DNA of 64,000 nt, taken from NCBI RefSeq assembly GCF_900109095.1, contig NZ_FNYZ01000002.1, positions 186,001 through 250,000 on the forward strand. The letters run 5' to 3'. Origin of the DNA: Sphingobium sp. AP50. Its GTDB lineage: Bacteria > Pseudomonadota > Alphaproteobacteria > Sphingomonadales > Sphingomonadaceae. The notes under the pieces were generated by a model, which saw only the letters and a list, made by a program, of their open reading frames with translations, searched no databases and was not told the DNA's origin. This document shows positions 1 through 7,424 of the stretch, in pieces. The position numbers and the translations under genes are program-made. The first letter of the stretch is position 1, and every line of letters begins with the position of its first letter.

Positions 1-452
1 ACCCGCCAGCCAAAGCCGTCGATGCGGCGCTGGGCCGGGGGGCCGTCGCGGTAGAAGAGAGTCTGGTGCGGGCTGAAGCTCCAGTCGTCGCGGGGCGGGG
101 CGGCCGACCGCTTCAGGGCCTCGGCCACCTGTCGCTGTAGCCGGACCAGCGGCGCGTTGTTGCGCGAAGGGCGCAGCGCCGCCGACCGGCCGCCATAGCT
201 CAGCCGATCGAGCAGCAGATCGAACGGATCGGCCATGATCTGTGTGGCGGCCGCCCGCAGCGATTCGATCCGGTCATGGGGATAAGTCGGCATGTCGGCC
301 ATGATGCCCAGCGTCACATGCTGATGCGCGGGCAGGATGCGATCCGCGCCGCCCGCCAGTATCTCCGCATAATGATCGATCCGGCGCGCGACCACGGGCG
401 GCGGCTTGACCGCGAAGAACAGGCGATAGGTTGGTGCGGCCCGACGGCCCAT
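1..452 (-). CDS. 2H phosphoesterase / RNA 2',3'-cyclic phosphodiesterase family, 3' end outside window
   Basis: Reading the minus strand from the ATG at 452 gives an open frame to the window edge (about 150 residues) starting MGRRAAPTYRLFFAVKPPP. Two HxT-type motifs are visible: HVTL near residue 46 and HQTLFY near residue 133. These are the paired catalytic motifs of the 2H phosphoesterase superfamily (ThpR/LigT type), which act on 2',3'-cyclic or 2'-5' phosphodiester bonds in RNA. The FFAV opening is also typical. The stop codon lies beyond base 1, so the gene is incomplete only because of the window. It is divergent from the PNPOx-like gene at 577. Family assignment is fairly secure; the physiological substrate is not known for most members. 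Confidence 0.8.
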   Translation of the reverse strand, partial: MGRRAAPTYRLFFAVKPPPVVARRIDHYAEILAGGADRILPAHQHVTLGIMADMPTYPHDRIESLRAAATQIMADPFDLLLDRLSYGGRSAALRPSRNNAPLVRLQRQVAEALKRSAAPPRDDWSFSPHQTLFYRDGPPAQRRIDGFGWR

Positions 453-576
453 AGGATCAGTCCCGAATCACTTTACATGTTCCTGATATGTTCTATTCCC
501 TTTGGTGTCGATGGCCGATGGAACCCGAATCGCCCTATCCTGCGTTAAGAGCGCACAGAGGAAAGGAGTGAGGCAT

Positions 577-1023
577 ATGGTGCACCACACGATCGCCAGC
601 CTGTCCGAGAAGATGCAGCATATCGATTTCGCGATGCTGTCTACCCATACGGAGGATGGTCATATCGGCGCCCGGCCGATGAGCAACAATCAGGATGTCG
701 CCCATGGCGGCGATAGCTATTATTTCACCACCGAAGACGCATTGATGGTGCGGGACATAGAGCGCGACCCGCGGGTCAGCCTGTCCTTCCATGGCAAATC
801 CGGCCTGTTCGGGCAGCGGCCGCTATTCATCGCGCTGGAGGGGCGGGCGGACCTGATCCGTGACCGCGCCAAGTTCGATGCGCACTGGAACCCTGATCTG
901 GAACTTTGGTTCGCGCAAGGAGCCGATACGCCGGGACTGGTGATGATCCATGTCCATGCCGAGCGCGCCCATTATTGGGACGGGCAGGATGAAGGCGAAC
1001 TGGAAATCGACGTGATGCACTGA
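577..1023 (+). CDS. Pyridoxamine 5'-phosphate oxidase-like (general stress protein 26 type) flavoprotein
   Basis: 148 residues. I start at the ATG at 577 because GAAAGGAG lies at 561-568, at ideal spacing; a frame extension to 502 has no ribosome site. The N-terminal half reads as a split-barrel flavin-binding fold: a strand with DFAMLSTHTEDGHIGARPM followed by YYFTTEDALMVRDIERDPRVSLSF, the usual pattern of small PNPOx-like proteins that bind FMN or F420. The C-terminal part HVHAERAHYWDGQDEGELE also fits the GSP26 group. These proteins are usually cytosolic and poorly characterised, so no specific reaction is assigned. It is followed one base later by the DoxX-like gene, so the two are probably co-transcribed. 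Confidence 0.75.
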   Translation: MVHHTIASLSEKMQHIDFAMLSTHTEDGHIGARPMSNNQDVAHGGDSYYFTTEDALMVRDIERDPRVSLSFHGKSGLFGQRPLFIALEGRADLIRDRAKFDAHWNPDLELWFAQGADTPGLVMIHVHAERAHYWDGQDEGELEIDVMH

Positions 1024-1024
1024 A

Positions 1025-1420
1025 ATGGCGCGCGGCCGGACCATCGCGCGCTGGGTGTTGGCGGCCGCCTATCTGGTGGCGGGCATCGCGCATCTGACCC
1101 GGCCAGCGGGCTTCGTGGCGATTACACCCGGCTGGGTGCCGGAACCGCAGATGGTGGTCGCGCTGACCGGCATCGCCGAACTGGCGGGCGCGGCGGGTCT
1201 GATGATCCCGCGCCTGCGCCGGGCGGCAGGATGGGGGCTGGCGCTCTATGCGCTGTGCGTCTGGCCGGCCAATATCAATCATGCGCTGAACGACATTCCC
1301 CTGGGCGGGGTGCATCTGAGCTGGTGGTATCATGGCCCCCGGCTGGCGTTGCAGCCGGTCATCATCTGGTGGGCGCTATGGGCCAGCGGCATTACGGATT
1401 GGCCGTTCCGCCGCCGCTAA
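1025..1420 (+). CDS. DoxX-like small integral membrane protein
   Basis: 131 residues with four hydrophobic segments (about residues 8-25, 43-62, 69-86 and 107-125), the size and layout of the DoxX/DoxD-like family. The pattern YLVAGIAHLTRPAGF in the first helix and GIAELAGAAGLMIPRLRRAAGWGLALYALCVWPANINHA in the middle are typical. The start follows the stop of the PNPOx-like gene by one base, implying translational coupling. DoxX-like proteins are often encoded with redox or stress proteins, but their activity is usually unknown; I infer only an inner-membrane location and a shared role with the upstream flavoprotein. Confidence 0.75.
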   Translation: MARGRTIARWVLAAAYLVAGIAHLTRPAGFVAITPGWVPEPQMVVALTGIAELAGAAGLMIPRLRRAAGWGLALYALCVWPANINHALNDIPLGGVHLSWWYHGPRLALQPVIIWWALWASGITDWPFRRR

Positions 1421-1485
1421 CCGGTTGTGTTTCGGGCTTGGGGGCTTAGGGTGCGCGCTTCCCCTAACGACCTTACGGAGCGCGC

Positions 1486-3537
1486 GTGACCCGGCATATT
1501 CCATGGATCATCCTTGCCCTGCTGGGTGCGGCGTCGCTGGCCGTGGTGGCGGTATCGCGTGGCGAGACTGTCAATGCGTTGTGGATCGTGGTCGCGGCGG
1601 TGAGCAGCTTCCTGGTCGCCTATCGCTATTATGCGCTCTATATCGCGCGCCATGTGATGCGGCTCGATCCCGCGCGGCCGACCCCGGCGATCCGGCGGGC
1701 CGATGGGCTGGACTATGTGGCGACCGACCGCAGCGTATTGTTCGGCCATCATTTCGCGGCAATTGCCGGTGCGGGGCCGCTCGTGGGGCCGGTACTGGCG
1801 GCGCAGATGGGCTATCTGCCCGGCACGCTGTGGATCATCTTCGGCGTGGTGCTGGCGGGCGCGGTGCAGGACTTCATGGTTCTTTTCATCTCCATGCGGC
1901 GCGACGGGAAGTCGTTGGGTGAGCTGATCCGCATGGAAATGGGGCAGGTCGCGGGGACGATCGCGCTGTTCGGCGCCTTCATGATCATGGTCATCATTCT
2001 GGCCGTACTGGCGCTGATCGTGGTGAAGGCGCTGGCGGAAAGCCCGTGGGGCATGTTCACCGTTGCCGCGACCGTGCCGCTGGCCATGGCGATGGGCGCC
2101 TATACGCGCTGGATACGGCCGGGGCGGATCGGGGAAGTCTCGATTCTTGGCCTGATCGGCCTGCTTGCCGCGATCGTCTATGGGCAGGCGGTATCGCTGT
2201 CGCCGGTCTGGGGGCCGGCCTTCACCTTCACGCCGGTACAGCTTTGCTGGATATTGATCGGCTATGGCGCGGTCGCCTCCGTCCTGCCGGTCTGGCTGCT
2301 GCTGGCGCCGCGCGATTATCTGTCGACCTTCCTGAAAATCGGGGCGATCGCAGCGCTGGCGATCGGCATCGTCATCATGGCGCCGCCCTTGAAGATGCCG
2401 GCGCTGACCCAATTCGTCGGCGGCAACGGCCCGGTCTGGTCGGGCGGCCTCTTCCCCTTCCTGTTCATCACCATCGCCTGCGGGGCGGTGTCCGGTTTCC
2501 ATGCGCTGATTTCCAGCGGCACCACGCCCAAGCTGATCGCCAGCGAAGCCCATGCGCCGATGATCGGCTATGGCGCGATGCTGATGGAGGCGTTCGTGGC
2601 GATCATGGCGCTGGTCGGCGCGTCGATCCTGGACCCCGGCATCTATTTCACCATGAACAGCCCGGCCGCGCTGATCGGCACCGATCCGGCGAGCGCGTCG
2701 GCCGCCGTCACCGCCATGGGCTTCCCCATCTCGTCCGACCTGATCGCGCAAACGGCCAAGGATGTCGGCGAACATACGATCATCAGCCGGGCGGGTGGCG
2801 CGCCGACGCTGGCGGTGGCGATGGCGGAAATCTTCAGCCATGTTGTCGGTGGCCCGGCGATGAAGGCCTTCTGGTATCATTTCGCCATCCTGTTCGAGGC
2901 TTTGTTCATCCTGACGGCCGTCGATGCGGGCACGCGGGCCGGGCGGTTCATGTTGCAGGATCTGATCGCGCTGGCCGTGCCCGCCTTCAAGGAAACGAAG
3001 AGCCATGTTCCCGGCATATTGGCGACGGGCCTGTGTGTCGCGGCCTGGGGCTTCTTCCTTTATCAGGGGGTGACCGATCCGCTGGGCGGGGTGAATACGC
3101 TGTGGCCGGTGTTCGGCATTTCCAACCAGATGCTGGCGGCGATCGCGCTGATGCTGGGCACCGCCGTCCTGTTCCGGATGAAGCGGGACCGGTTCGCCTG
3201 GGTGACGATCGTGCCGGCGGCCTGGCTGCTAATCTGCACCCTGTCGGCCGGGTGGCTGAAGCTGTTTTCCGCCGATCCCAAGGTCGGGTTCCTGGCCCAT
3301 GCCCGCATTTTCAGCAAGGCGGCGACCGAGGATCATGTCGTCCTGGCCCCGGCTAAATCCATGGCGGAGATGCAGCGGATCATCTTCAACGACATGGTGG
3401 ACGCCGCGCTGGTCGCGCTGTTCCTGGCGGTGGTGCTGTCGATCCTGTTCTTCACGGTGAAGACCTGCCTTGCCGCGCGCCGGATCGCCGCGCCGACCGC
3501 GCGGGAAATTCCCGCGCAACTGGTGCCGGCGGAATGA
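1486..3537 (+). CDS. cstA: Carbon starvation protein CstA, peptide/pyruvate transporter family
   Basis: 683 residues, the family's usual length, with many hydrophobic helices throughout. The conserved CstA stretch GHHFAAIAGAGPLVGPVLAAQMGYLPGTLWIIFGVVLAGAVQDF is present near residues 86-130, as is SGTTPKLIASEAHAPMIGYGAMLMEAFVAIMALV further on. The start is a GTG at 1486 preceded by ACGGAG; no better ATG lies nearby. CstA-type proteins are inner-membrane transporters for peptides or pyruvate induced when carbon is limiting. The stop overlaps the start of the YbdD-like gene (ATGA), the standard cstA-ybdD arrangement. No CstA-specific regulator is visible next to it. Confidence 0.95.
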   Translation: MTRHIPWIILALLGAASLAVVAVSRGETVNALWIVVAAVSSFLVAYRYYALYIARHVMRLDPARPTPAIRRADGLDYVATDRSVLFGHHFAAIAGAGPLVGPVLAAQMGYLPGTLWIIFGVVLAGAVQDFMVLFISMRRDGKSLGELIRMEMGQVAGTIALFGAFMIMVIILAVLALIVVKALAESPWGMFTVAATVPLAMAMGAYTRWIRPGRIGEVSILGLIGLLAAIVYGQAVSLSPVWGPAFTFTPVQLCWILIGYGAVASVLPVWLLLAPRDYLSTFLKIGAIAALAIGIVIMAPPLKMPALTQFVGGNGPVWSGGLFPFLFITIACGAVSGFHALISSGTTPKLIASEAHAPMIGYGAMLMEAFVAIMALVGASILDPGIYFTMNSPAALIGTDPASASAAVTAMGFPISSDLIAQTAKDVGEHTIISRAGGAPTLAVAMAEIFSHVVGGPAMKAFWYHFAILFEALFILTAVDAGTRAGRFMLQDLIALAVPAFKETKSHVPGILATGLCVAAWGFFLYQGVTDPLGGVNTLWPVFGISNQMLAAIALMLGTAVLFRMKRDRFAWVTIVPAAWLLICTLSAGWLKLFSADPKVGFLAHARIFSKAATEDHVVLAPAKSMAEMQRIIFNDMVDAALVALFLAVVLSILFFTVKTCLAARRIAAPTAREIPAQLVPAE

Positions 3538-3719
3538 GGGCAATGCTGGCCACATTCGTCCGCACCGCTCGGCTGATGGTCGGGCTGCCCGACTATGACG
3601 CCTATCTGCGGCACATGGCGGCGCATCATCCCGATCAATCGCCGATGGACCGGACGCAATTTTTTCGGAACCGGCAGGAAGCCCGCTATGGCGGCAAGAA
3701 TGGCGGACGCTGTTGTTGA
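3534..3719 (+). CDS. YbdD/YjiX family small protein (CstA partner)
   Basis: 61 residues starting in the ATGA overlap with the cstA stop. The sequence shows the family hallmarks: LPDYDAYLRHMAAHHPD in the middle, FFRNRQEARYG and a GGRCC C-terminus. Family members (YbdD, YjiX, DUF466) are almost always the last gene of a cstA operon and are needed for transporter function in the enterobacterial case. A second in-frame ATG at 3543 is an alternative start, but the overlap favours 3534. It probably acts on the cytosolic face of the CstA transporter. Confidence 0.9.
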   Translation: MRAMLATFVRTARLMVGLPDYDAYLRHMAAHHPDQSPMDRTQFFRNRQEARYGGKNGGRCC

Positions 3720-3915
3720 AAAGGGCCGGATAACAAGATGTTGGTGGCTTTCATCAAGTAATGCCACTGACATCTGACGCGATATTTCGTAATATTACAT
3801 ATGTAAAATCCCGTCCTGCGACAGGAAATTTCACATATACGTCATTTGGGGTATTGATCCTTCGTGGCGCTTTGCTACGGCGCCCCGGTCCTTTGTGCCC
3901 GACAGCGTAAGGGAT

Positions 3916-3949
3916 ATGCCCCCTGCCCGTCCCTTGCGGCAGGGGGCAT
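3916..3949. terminator. Perfect 12-bp hairpin downstream of cstA-ybdD
   Basis: ATGCCCCCTGCC (3916-3927) and GGCAGGGGGCAT (3938-3949) form a perfect stem with a 10-base loop. It lies about 200 bp after the ybdD stop and 170 bp before the end of the convergent XdhC gene, with no clear T-run. It may act as a bidirectional terminator. The stretch 3720-3915 before it contains no convincing gene and is locally AT-rich around 3780-3840. Confidence 0.5.
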
Positions 3950-3974
3950 TCGACATTCAGCCCTGACGGGCTGC

Positions 3975-4079
3975 AAATGGCGAATTTCCGCGCTTCCGGT
4001 GCTCACCTACTTTTAGTACGCTTCGTTGAAACGAGGTACGTGACTCGTTTCAAGGGTCGCGAAAATCCACCATTTTCGC
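3975..4079. repeat. Folded intergenic repeat (nested inverted repeats)
   Basis: Three pairings are seen. The outer arms AAATGGCGAATTTCCGCG (3975-3992) and CGCGAAAATCCACCATTT (4058-4075) pair at 15 of 18 positions. An inner perfect stem is TTGAAACGAG (4026-4035) with CTCGTTTCAA (4044-4053). A third local hairpin is GCGAAAAT/ATTTTCGC at 4059-4079, competing with the outer stem. This looks like a REP/MITE-type palindromic element or a structured 3' end shared by the convergent cstA-ybdD and XdhC units. I cannot tell whether it recurs in the genome. Confidence 0.5.
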
Positions 4080-4115
4080 TCCGTCATCATCTGAATGTCG
4101 ATCGACCCTGCTTAT

Positions 4116-5057
4116 TCAAACTTTGGCGTTGAAGCCCGCGACCATGCCCGCGGTGATCGACAGGGCGATTTCCGCCGGGCCGATCGCGCCGATATCCAGT
4201 CCGGCGGGTCCATCGATTCGCGCCAGATCGTCGGGTGAAAATCCCATTGCCCCCAGTCGCGTGAGGCGCGCCGCATGGCTTTTGCGCGATCCCAGCGCGG
4301 CAATATAGCCGGTCGGCGCGCGCAGGGCGGCAGCCAGCGCAGGATCGTCAATCTTGATGTCGTGGCTGAGCGTCACCACCGCGGTCGATTCGCCGGGATG
4401 ATGGGCCGCGACCGCTTCGTCGGGCCAGCGATCGTCCAGCAAGACGCCCGGAAAGCGTTCCGGCGTTAAAAAGCGGCCGCGCGGATCGATCACGACCGGG
4501 GTTACGCCAATGGCCTGCGCGAGGGGCACCAGACTCTGTGCAATCTGCACCGCGCCGACGATCAGCAAGCGGCGGGGCGGATCATAGCGGTTGGCGAACC
4601 CATCGGCCCCTTCCCCTTCGCGAGTCTGACCGCTGACCAGATCGGTCATCAGCGTCAGCGCCCGGCCCTTCCCGCTTTCGTCCGCGATACGGGCGAAGAG
4701 ATGCGGCGCGAAGCCATGTTCCGCGACCGGTTGCACCAGTACGGCGATCTCGCCACCGCAGGGCAGGCCGACTTCCCATGCATCGCCATCGGCCACGCCA
4801 TAGGTCTGAACATGGGCGGGCCGCCCGGCGATCACCTCGGCGGCGCGTTGCAGCACGTCGGTTTCGACGCAGCCGCCCGAAATACTGCCTTCCAGCCGGC
4901 CATCGCGATGCACCAGCATATGGCTGCCGCGCGGACGGGGGGCCGATCCCCAGGTGGAAATCACCGTCGCCAGCGCCATGGGCGCACCCTGCCATTCCAT
5001 CGCCTTGCGGATCACGGCGCCATTATCGTTCAAAGCCAACTCCCTGTGTATGGCCAT
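4116..5057 (-). CDS. XdhC/CoxI family protein (molybdenum hydroxylase maturation)
   Basis: 313 residues. The N-terminal domain carries the XdhC/CoxI pattern GSAPRPRGSHMLVHRDGRLEGSISGGCVE (about residues 36-65) and GLPCGGEIAVLVQP; the C-terminal part has a Rossmann-like VGAVQIAQSLVPLAQAIGVTPVVIDPR and ends AEIALSITAGMVAGFNAK, as in the family. XdhC proteins bind molybdenum cofactor, help its sulfuration and insert it into xanthine-dehydrogenase-family enzymes. The likely client in this window is the paoABC set near 30.6-34.4 kb, about 26 kb away. A TTG at 5033 with AGGGAG upstream is an alternative start. Family call is secure; client is inferred. Confidence 0.88.
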   Translation of the reverse strand: MAIHRELALNDNGAVIRKAMEWQGAPMALATVISTWGSAPRPRGSHMLVHRDGRLEGSISGGCVETDVLQRAAEVIAGRPAHVQTYGVADGDAWEVGLPCGGEIAVLVQPVAEHGFAPHLFARIADESGKGRALTLMTDLVSGQTREGEGADGFANRYDPPRRLLIVGAVQIAQSLVPLAQAIGVTPVVIDPRGRFLTPERFPGVLLDDRWPDEAVAAHHPGESTAVVTLSHDIKIDDPALAAALRAPTGYIAALGSRKSHAARLTRLGAMGFSPDDLARIDGPAGLDIGAIGPAEIALSITAGMVAGFNAKV

Positions 5058-5075
5058 AGCATCCCATCCGACCTG

Positions 5076-5744
5076 TCAGTGCAAGCGTCGTCCGGTCCAG
5101 ACGACCCGGCCGACAATATCCACCAGCGCGGGATCGATATCAGCCCAGTCGGGATAATGCGGATTGTCGCTGACCACGCTGAACCGACCGCGCAGCGGCC
5201 CCATGGCGATCCGCTTGACCATCAGGACCGCGTCCAGCCGCAGCACATAGACGCCGTCGCGCAACCGATCGGCATCGTCATCATGATCGACCATGATGTC
5301 GTCGCCGTCATTGAGCGTCGGCGCCATCGATTCGCCATCGACCCGGATGATCGAGACGCGCTGGGGCCGGACGCCCAGATGGCGCAGCCAGCGCGCGTCG
5401 AAGGCCATAGCGCCCGACGCCCGTTCATCATCGTCCAGCGTGCCGCCGCCCGCCGACGCGCCCAGCGCGAGCCGGGGCACCGCGACCACGGCAGGCAGCC
5501 CGCGCATCCGCACCGGAGCCGCCCTGTCCGTCGCGCTACCGCCCAGCATCTGTTCCGCAACGCCGAAATAGCGGGCCAGGATGCGGCGATCCTCCTCATC
5601 CAGCTTGCGCGGCGAGCCACGCTTGATGAACTGCTGGATATAGGCCGGGTTGCGGCCGATCAGCCGGGACAGATCGGCATAATTTTCCCCCCGATCGGCA
5701 ATTAGCCGGTCCAGCGCCATGCGGGCATCGTACGATTCATCCAT
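5076..5744 (-). CDS. LexA/CI-like repressor with HTH and S24 peptidase domain
   Basis: 222 residues. The N-terminus holds a helix-turn-helix (about 18-50, with NYADLSRLIGRNPAYIQQFIKRG). The C-terminal S24 domain shows the catalytic Ser139 in VDGESMAPTL and Lys177 in LMVKRI; an Ala-Gly pair near 98-99 could be the self-cleavage site. Such proteins repress by dimer binding and can be inactivated by autocleavage in DNA damage. The gene is divergent from two small genes; the shared gap has three TAGGAA-type half-sites, one inside a good promoter for this gene, suggesting autorepression. No clear Shine-Dalgarno precedes the ATG, which falls about where transcription should begin, so the mRNA may be leaderless. 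No phage structural gene is nearby. Confidence 0.85.
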   Translation of the reverse strand: MDESYDARMALDRLIADRGENYADLSRLIGRNPAYIQQFIKRGSPRKLDEEDRRILARYFGVAEQMLGGSATDRAAPVRMRGLPAVVAVPRLALGASAGGGTLDDDERASGAMAFDARWLRHLGVRPQRVSIIRVDGESMAPTLNDGDDIMVDHDDDADRLRDGVYVLRLDAVLMVKRIAMGPLRGRFSVVSDNPHYPDWADIDPALVDIVGRVVWTGRRLH

Positions 5745-5750
5745 AGCACA

Positions 5751-5813
5751 TCCATATTGATAGGAATTTTCCTAGACAAGTAGGAAATTGGCAGAGAGAT
5801 AGGAATTTACCTA
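5751..5813. promoter_or_regulatory. Divergent operator-promoter region with three TAGGAA half-sites
   Basis: TAGGAATTTTCCTA (5761-5774) is a near-palindrome; TAGGAAATTG starts at 5781 and TAGGAATTTACCTA is at 5800-5813, so the half-sites are spaced by 20 and 19 bases. On the minus strand TTGTCT (5779-5774) and TATGGA (5756-5751) are separated by exactly 17 bases and the first palindrome fills that spacer. This is seen directly. Binding by the adjacent LexA/CI-like repressor is inferred. A rightward promoter for the small genes is less clear. Confidence 0.7.
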
Positions 5814-5859
5814 CTGACTCGCGCGGGGCGAGTCGCCCAATCGAGGGAGACGAAGGCAG

Positions 5860-6045
5860 ATGCTGTTGCGCACTATCGAACGATTCCTGCACGAATTTCA
5901 GATGCCGCCCACCCGCTTTGGCCGCGAATGCGTGCGCGATCCACGGCTGGTCTTCGACCTGCGGATGGGCCGCGAACCGGGCGATCGCGTGAAAAGACGT
6001 GTAGAACATTTCATGAACAATTATCGCAGGAGCATCGGCCGATGA
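5860..6045 (+). CDS. Small unknown protein, possibly DNA-binding
   Basis: 61 residues, MLLRTIERFLHEFQMPPTRF at the N-terminus, preceded by GGGAGACGAAGG at good spacing. The segment MPPTRFGRECVRDPRLVFDLRMGREPGDRVKRRVEHFM is basic and helix-rich and resembles a minimal helix-turn-helix seen in small alphaproteobacterial hypothetical proteins, but I do not recognise a named family. It is divergent from the repressor and overlaps the next gene by ATGA, so the two small genes form one unit under the TAGGAA operator. A function as an anti-repressor or second regulator is possible but unproven. Confidence 0.6.
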   Translation: MLLRTIERFLHEFQMPPTRFGRECVRDPRLVFDLRMGREPGDRVKRRVEHFMNNYRRSIGR

Positions 6046-6413
6046 CAAGGGCTCATCATGGATTCGGGTCGAGCAATCTGGTCCGAAACAAGGATATCGC
6101 CGATCGCAGGGGCGATCCCCTGCCCCAGTTTCTGGAACAGTTGCTGACGCGGGCGGGCATGCCGACGACGATCGAACGGGCGAACAGCCGGCCATGGGCC
6201 AGCGCCCTGTTCGAAGGACGCCGCCATGTCATTCGGCTGCGATTTGCGGGGGGCGACTATGCGGCCAGAGTCGACAATTTCGTCACCGGCATCGAGTCGG
6301 CGGAATGGACCCTATCGGGCCATTTCGTCGCCGACATCAGCATAGATGACGGGCTGATCGAGACGGACAGCGTCTGGCTGGAACTGTCCGCGCTGACGAT
6401 CGAGGATTGGTGA
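6042..6413 (+). CDS. Unknown protein co-transcribed with the small gene at 5860
   Basis: 123 residues starting from the ATG at 6042, which overlaps the previous stop (ATGA); a frame extension upstream is only a shadow of the preceding gene. The sequence has no signal peptide or membrane segment. The middle reads RRHVIRLRFAGGDYAARVDNFVTGIESAEWTLSGHFVADISIDDG, a likely beta-rich domain, and the C-terminus is acidic. I do not recognise a family. Coupling to a repressor-controlled operon suggests conditional expression. It ends eight bases before the stop of the convergent proline-rich membrane protein gene. Confidence 0.6.
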   Translation: MTRAHHGFGSSNLVRNKDIADRRGDPLPQFLEQLLTRAGMPTTIERANSRPWASALFEGRRHVIRLRFAGGDYAARVDNFVTGIESAEWTLSGHFVADISIDDGLIETDSVWLELSALTIEDW

Positions 6414-6421
6414 GAGCCGGA

Positions 6422-7369
6422 TCAGCGGCGACCGGCCAGGTTGCGCAGCGCGCCGAGCGCTGCGCGCAGGGCTTCGTCCGTATCCTGTTCCACGGCACCG
6501 CGCACGGGCACAGCCGGCGGCACGGCCATGTCGGCCAGAACGCCAGCGGAGTCGACCGACGGCACCGTGGCGCGGTTGCGCAAAGCGAGGCCGCGCTCCA
6601 GCCGGTCGGTCAATTGCGCGACGGACAGACCCTGCGTCGGCTGGCGCAGCGGCAACGGCGCCAGCTTCGGCTCGACCGGTTGCGGAGCCGTTGCGACGAC
6701 ATCTTCGAAATCAGGCTCAAAGCTATCCTCGACCGGGGCGGCGAAGACCTGTTCGGGTTCGACAGCCCGTTCGGGTTCTACATAGGTCTGGACCGGGCGC
6801 AGGAAGGCGGGCTGCGGCGCCGGGGCCTCAACATCGGGAAGCGGCGCCTCCGGCCGTGCGAAGGTCGCGGACGGGAGCAGCGATTCGGCTTCCGGTTCGC
6901 GGTTCACCACCAGAGGACGGCGCGCCGATTCGGGGCGCGCAAAAATTTCGACACCGTCAAAATCGCGGCTGGCGAAGATGGGCGGGCGGGGCGGCGCATC
7001 GGGGTGGGCATCGGCCCGGCGCAGCGATGGCAGGTCGACACCGGCATCGGGCATAGCGCGGCCCCGCGCCAATGCTGTCAGCTTTGAGAAGGCGAAACCC
7101 ATAGTCTTTGCTCCCTGGACGCGAGGGGCGCGTCCCTTCCCAATCTCTTCATCCGCCGCGCCTTCCGGCGCTTTGCGGGTCATTCCGATCAGCCCTGCCG
7201 CCATCAGGCCGGCAAAAGCTGCCACCACCAGCCGCGCATTCATCCCCAAAGGCGGGGCGGCGGCCGGAAAAGCCTCACTAAAGCCGCTGGATGCCACGAT
7301 CGTTTCGATCAGGCCCACCGGCATCAGCAACGTCAGCAGCGCGACGGCGATTCCGCCCAGCGCCACCAT
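6422..7369 (-). CDS. Membrane-anchored protein with long Pro/Glu-rich tail, unknown function
   Basis: 315 residues from the ATG at 7369, which has GGGAGAGGTAAGG upstream; a longer frame to 7597 overlaps the glycosyltransferase gene and is rejected. Two hydrophobic helices (about 2-20 and 42-60) are followed by a low-complexity tail rich in Pro, Glu and Ala (about 110-240). A short predicted helical C-terminus contains LSVAQLTDRLERGLALR and EALRAALGALRNLAG. The gene follows the glycosyltransferase by 55 bp on the same strand, so it may be part of a polysaccharide or envelope unit. I do not recognise a family. Confidence 0.6.
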   Translation of the reverse strand: MVALGGIAVALLTLLMPVGLIETIVASSGFSEAFPAAAPPLGMNARLVVAAFAGLMAAGLIGMTRKAPEGAADEEIGKGRAPRVQGAKTMGFAFSKLTALARGRAMPDAGVDLPSLRRADAHPDAPPRPPIFASRDFDGVEIFARPESARRPLVVNREPEAESLLPSATFARPEAPLPDVEAPAPQPAFLRPVQTYVEPERAVEPEQVFAAPVEDSFEPDFEDVVATAPQPVEPKLAPLPLRQPTQGLSVAQLTDRLERGLALRNRATVPSVDSAGVLADMAVPPAVPVRGAVEQDTDEALRAALGALRNLAGRR

Positions 7370-7424
7370 GGCCTTACCTCTCCCGTTCCGAACGCCTGTC
7401 GCCACCTGTGTTTCCACATCCTGT

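Noticed and set aside
1417..3006. 529-codon open frame on the minus strand
   Set aside because: It lies antisense within cstA, is rich in Arg/His/Asp/Gln as expected for a shadow of a high-GC gene, and has no ribosome site.
5076..6413. Prophage remnant
   Set aside because: A CI-like repressor and operator are present, but no integrase, structural, lysis or replication gene is nearby and flanks are ordinary chromosomal genes.
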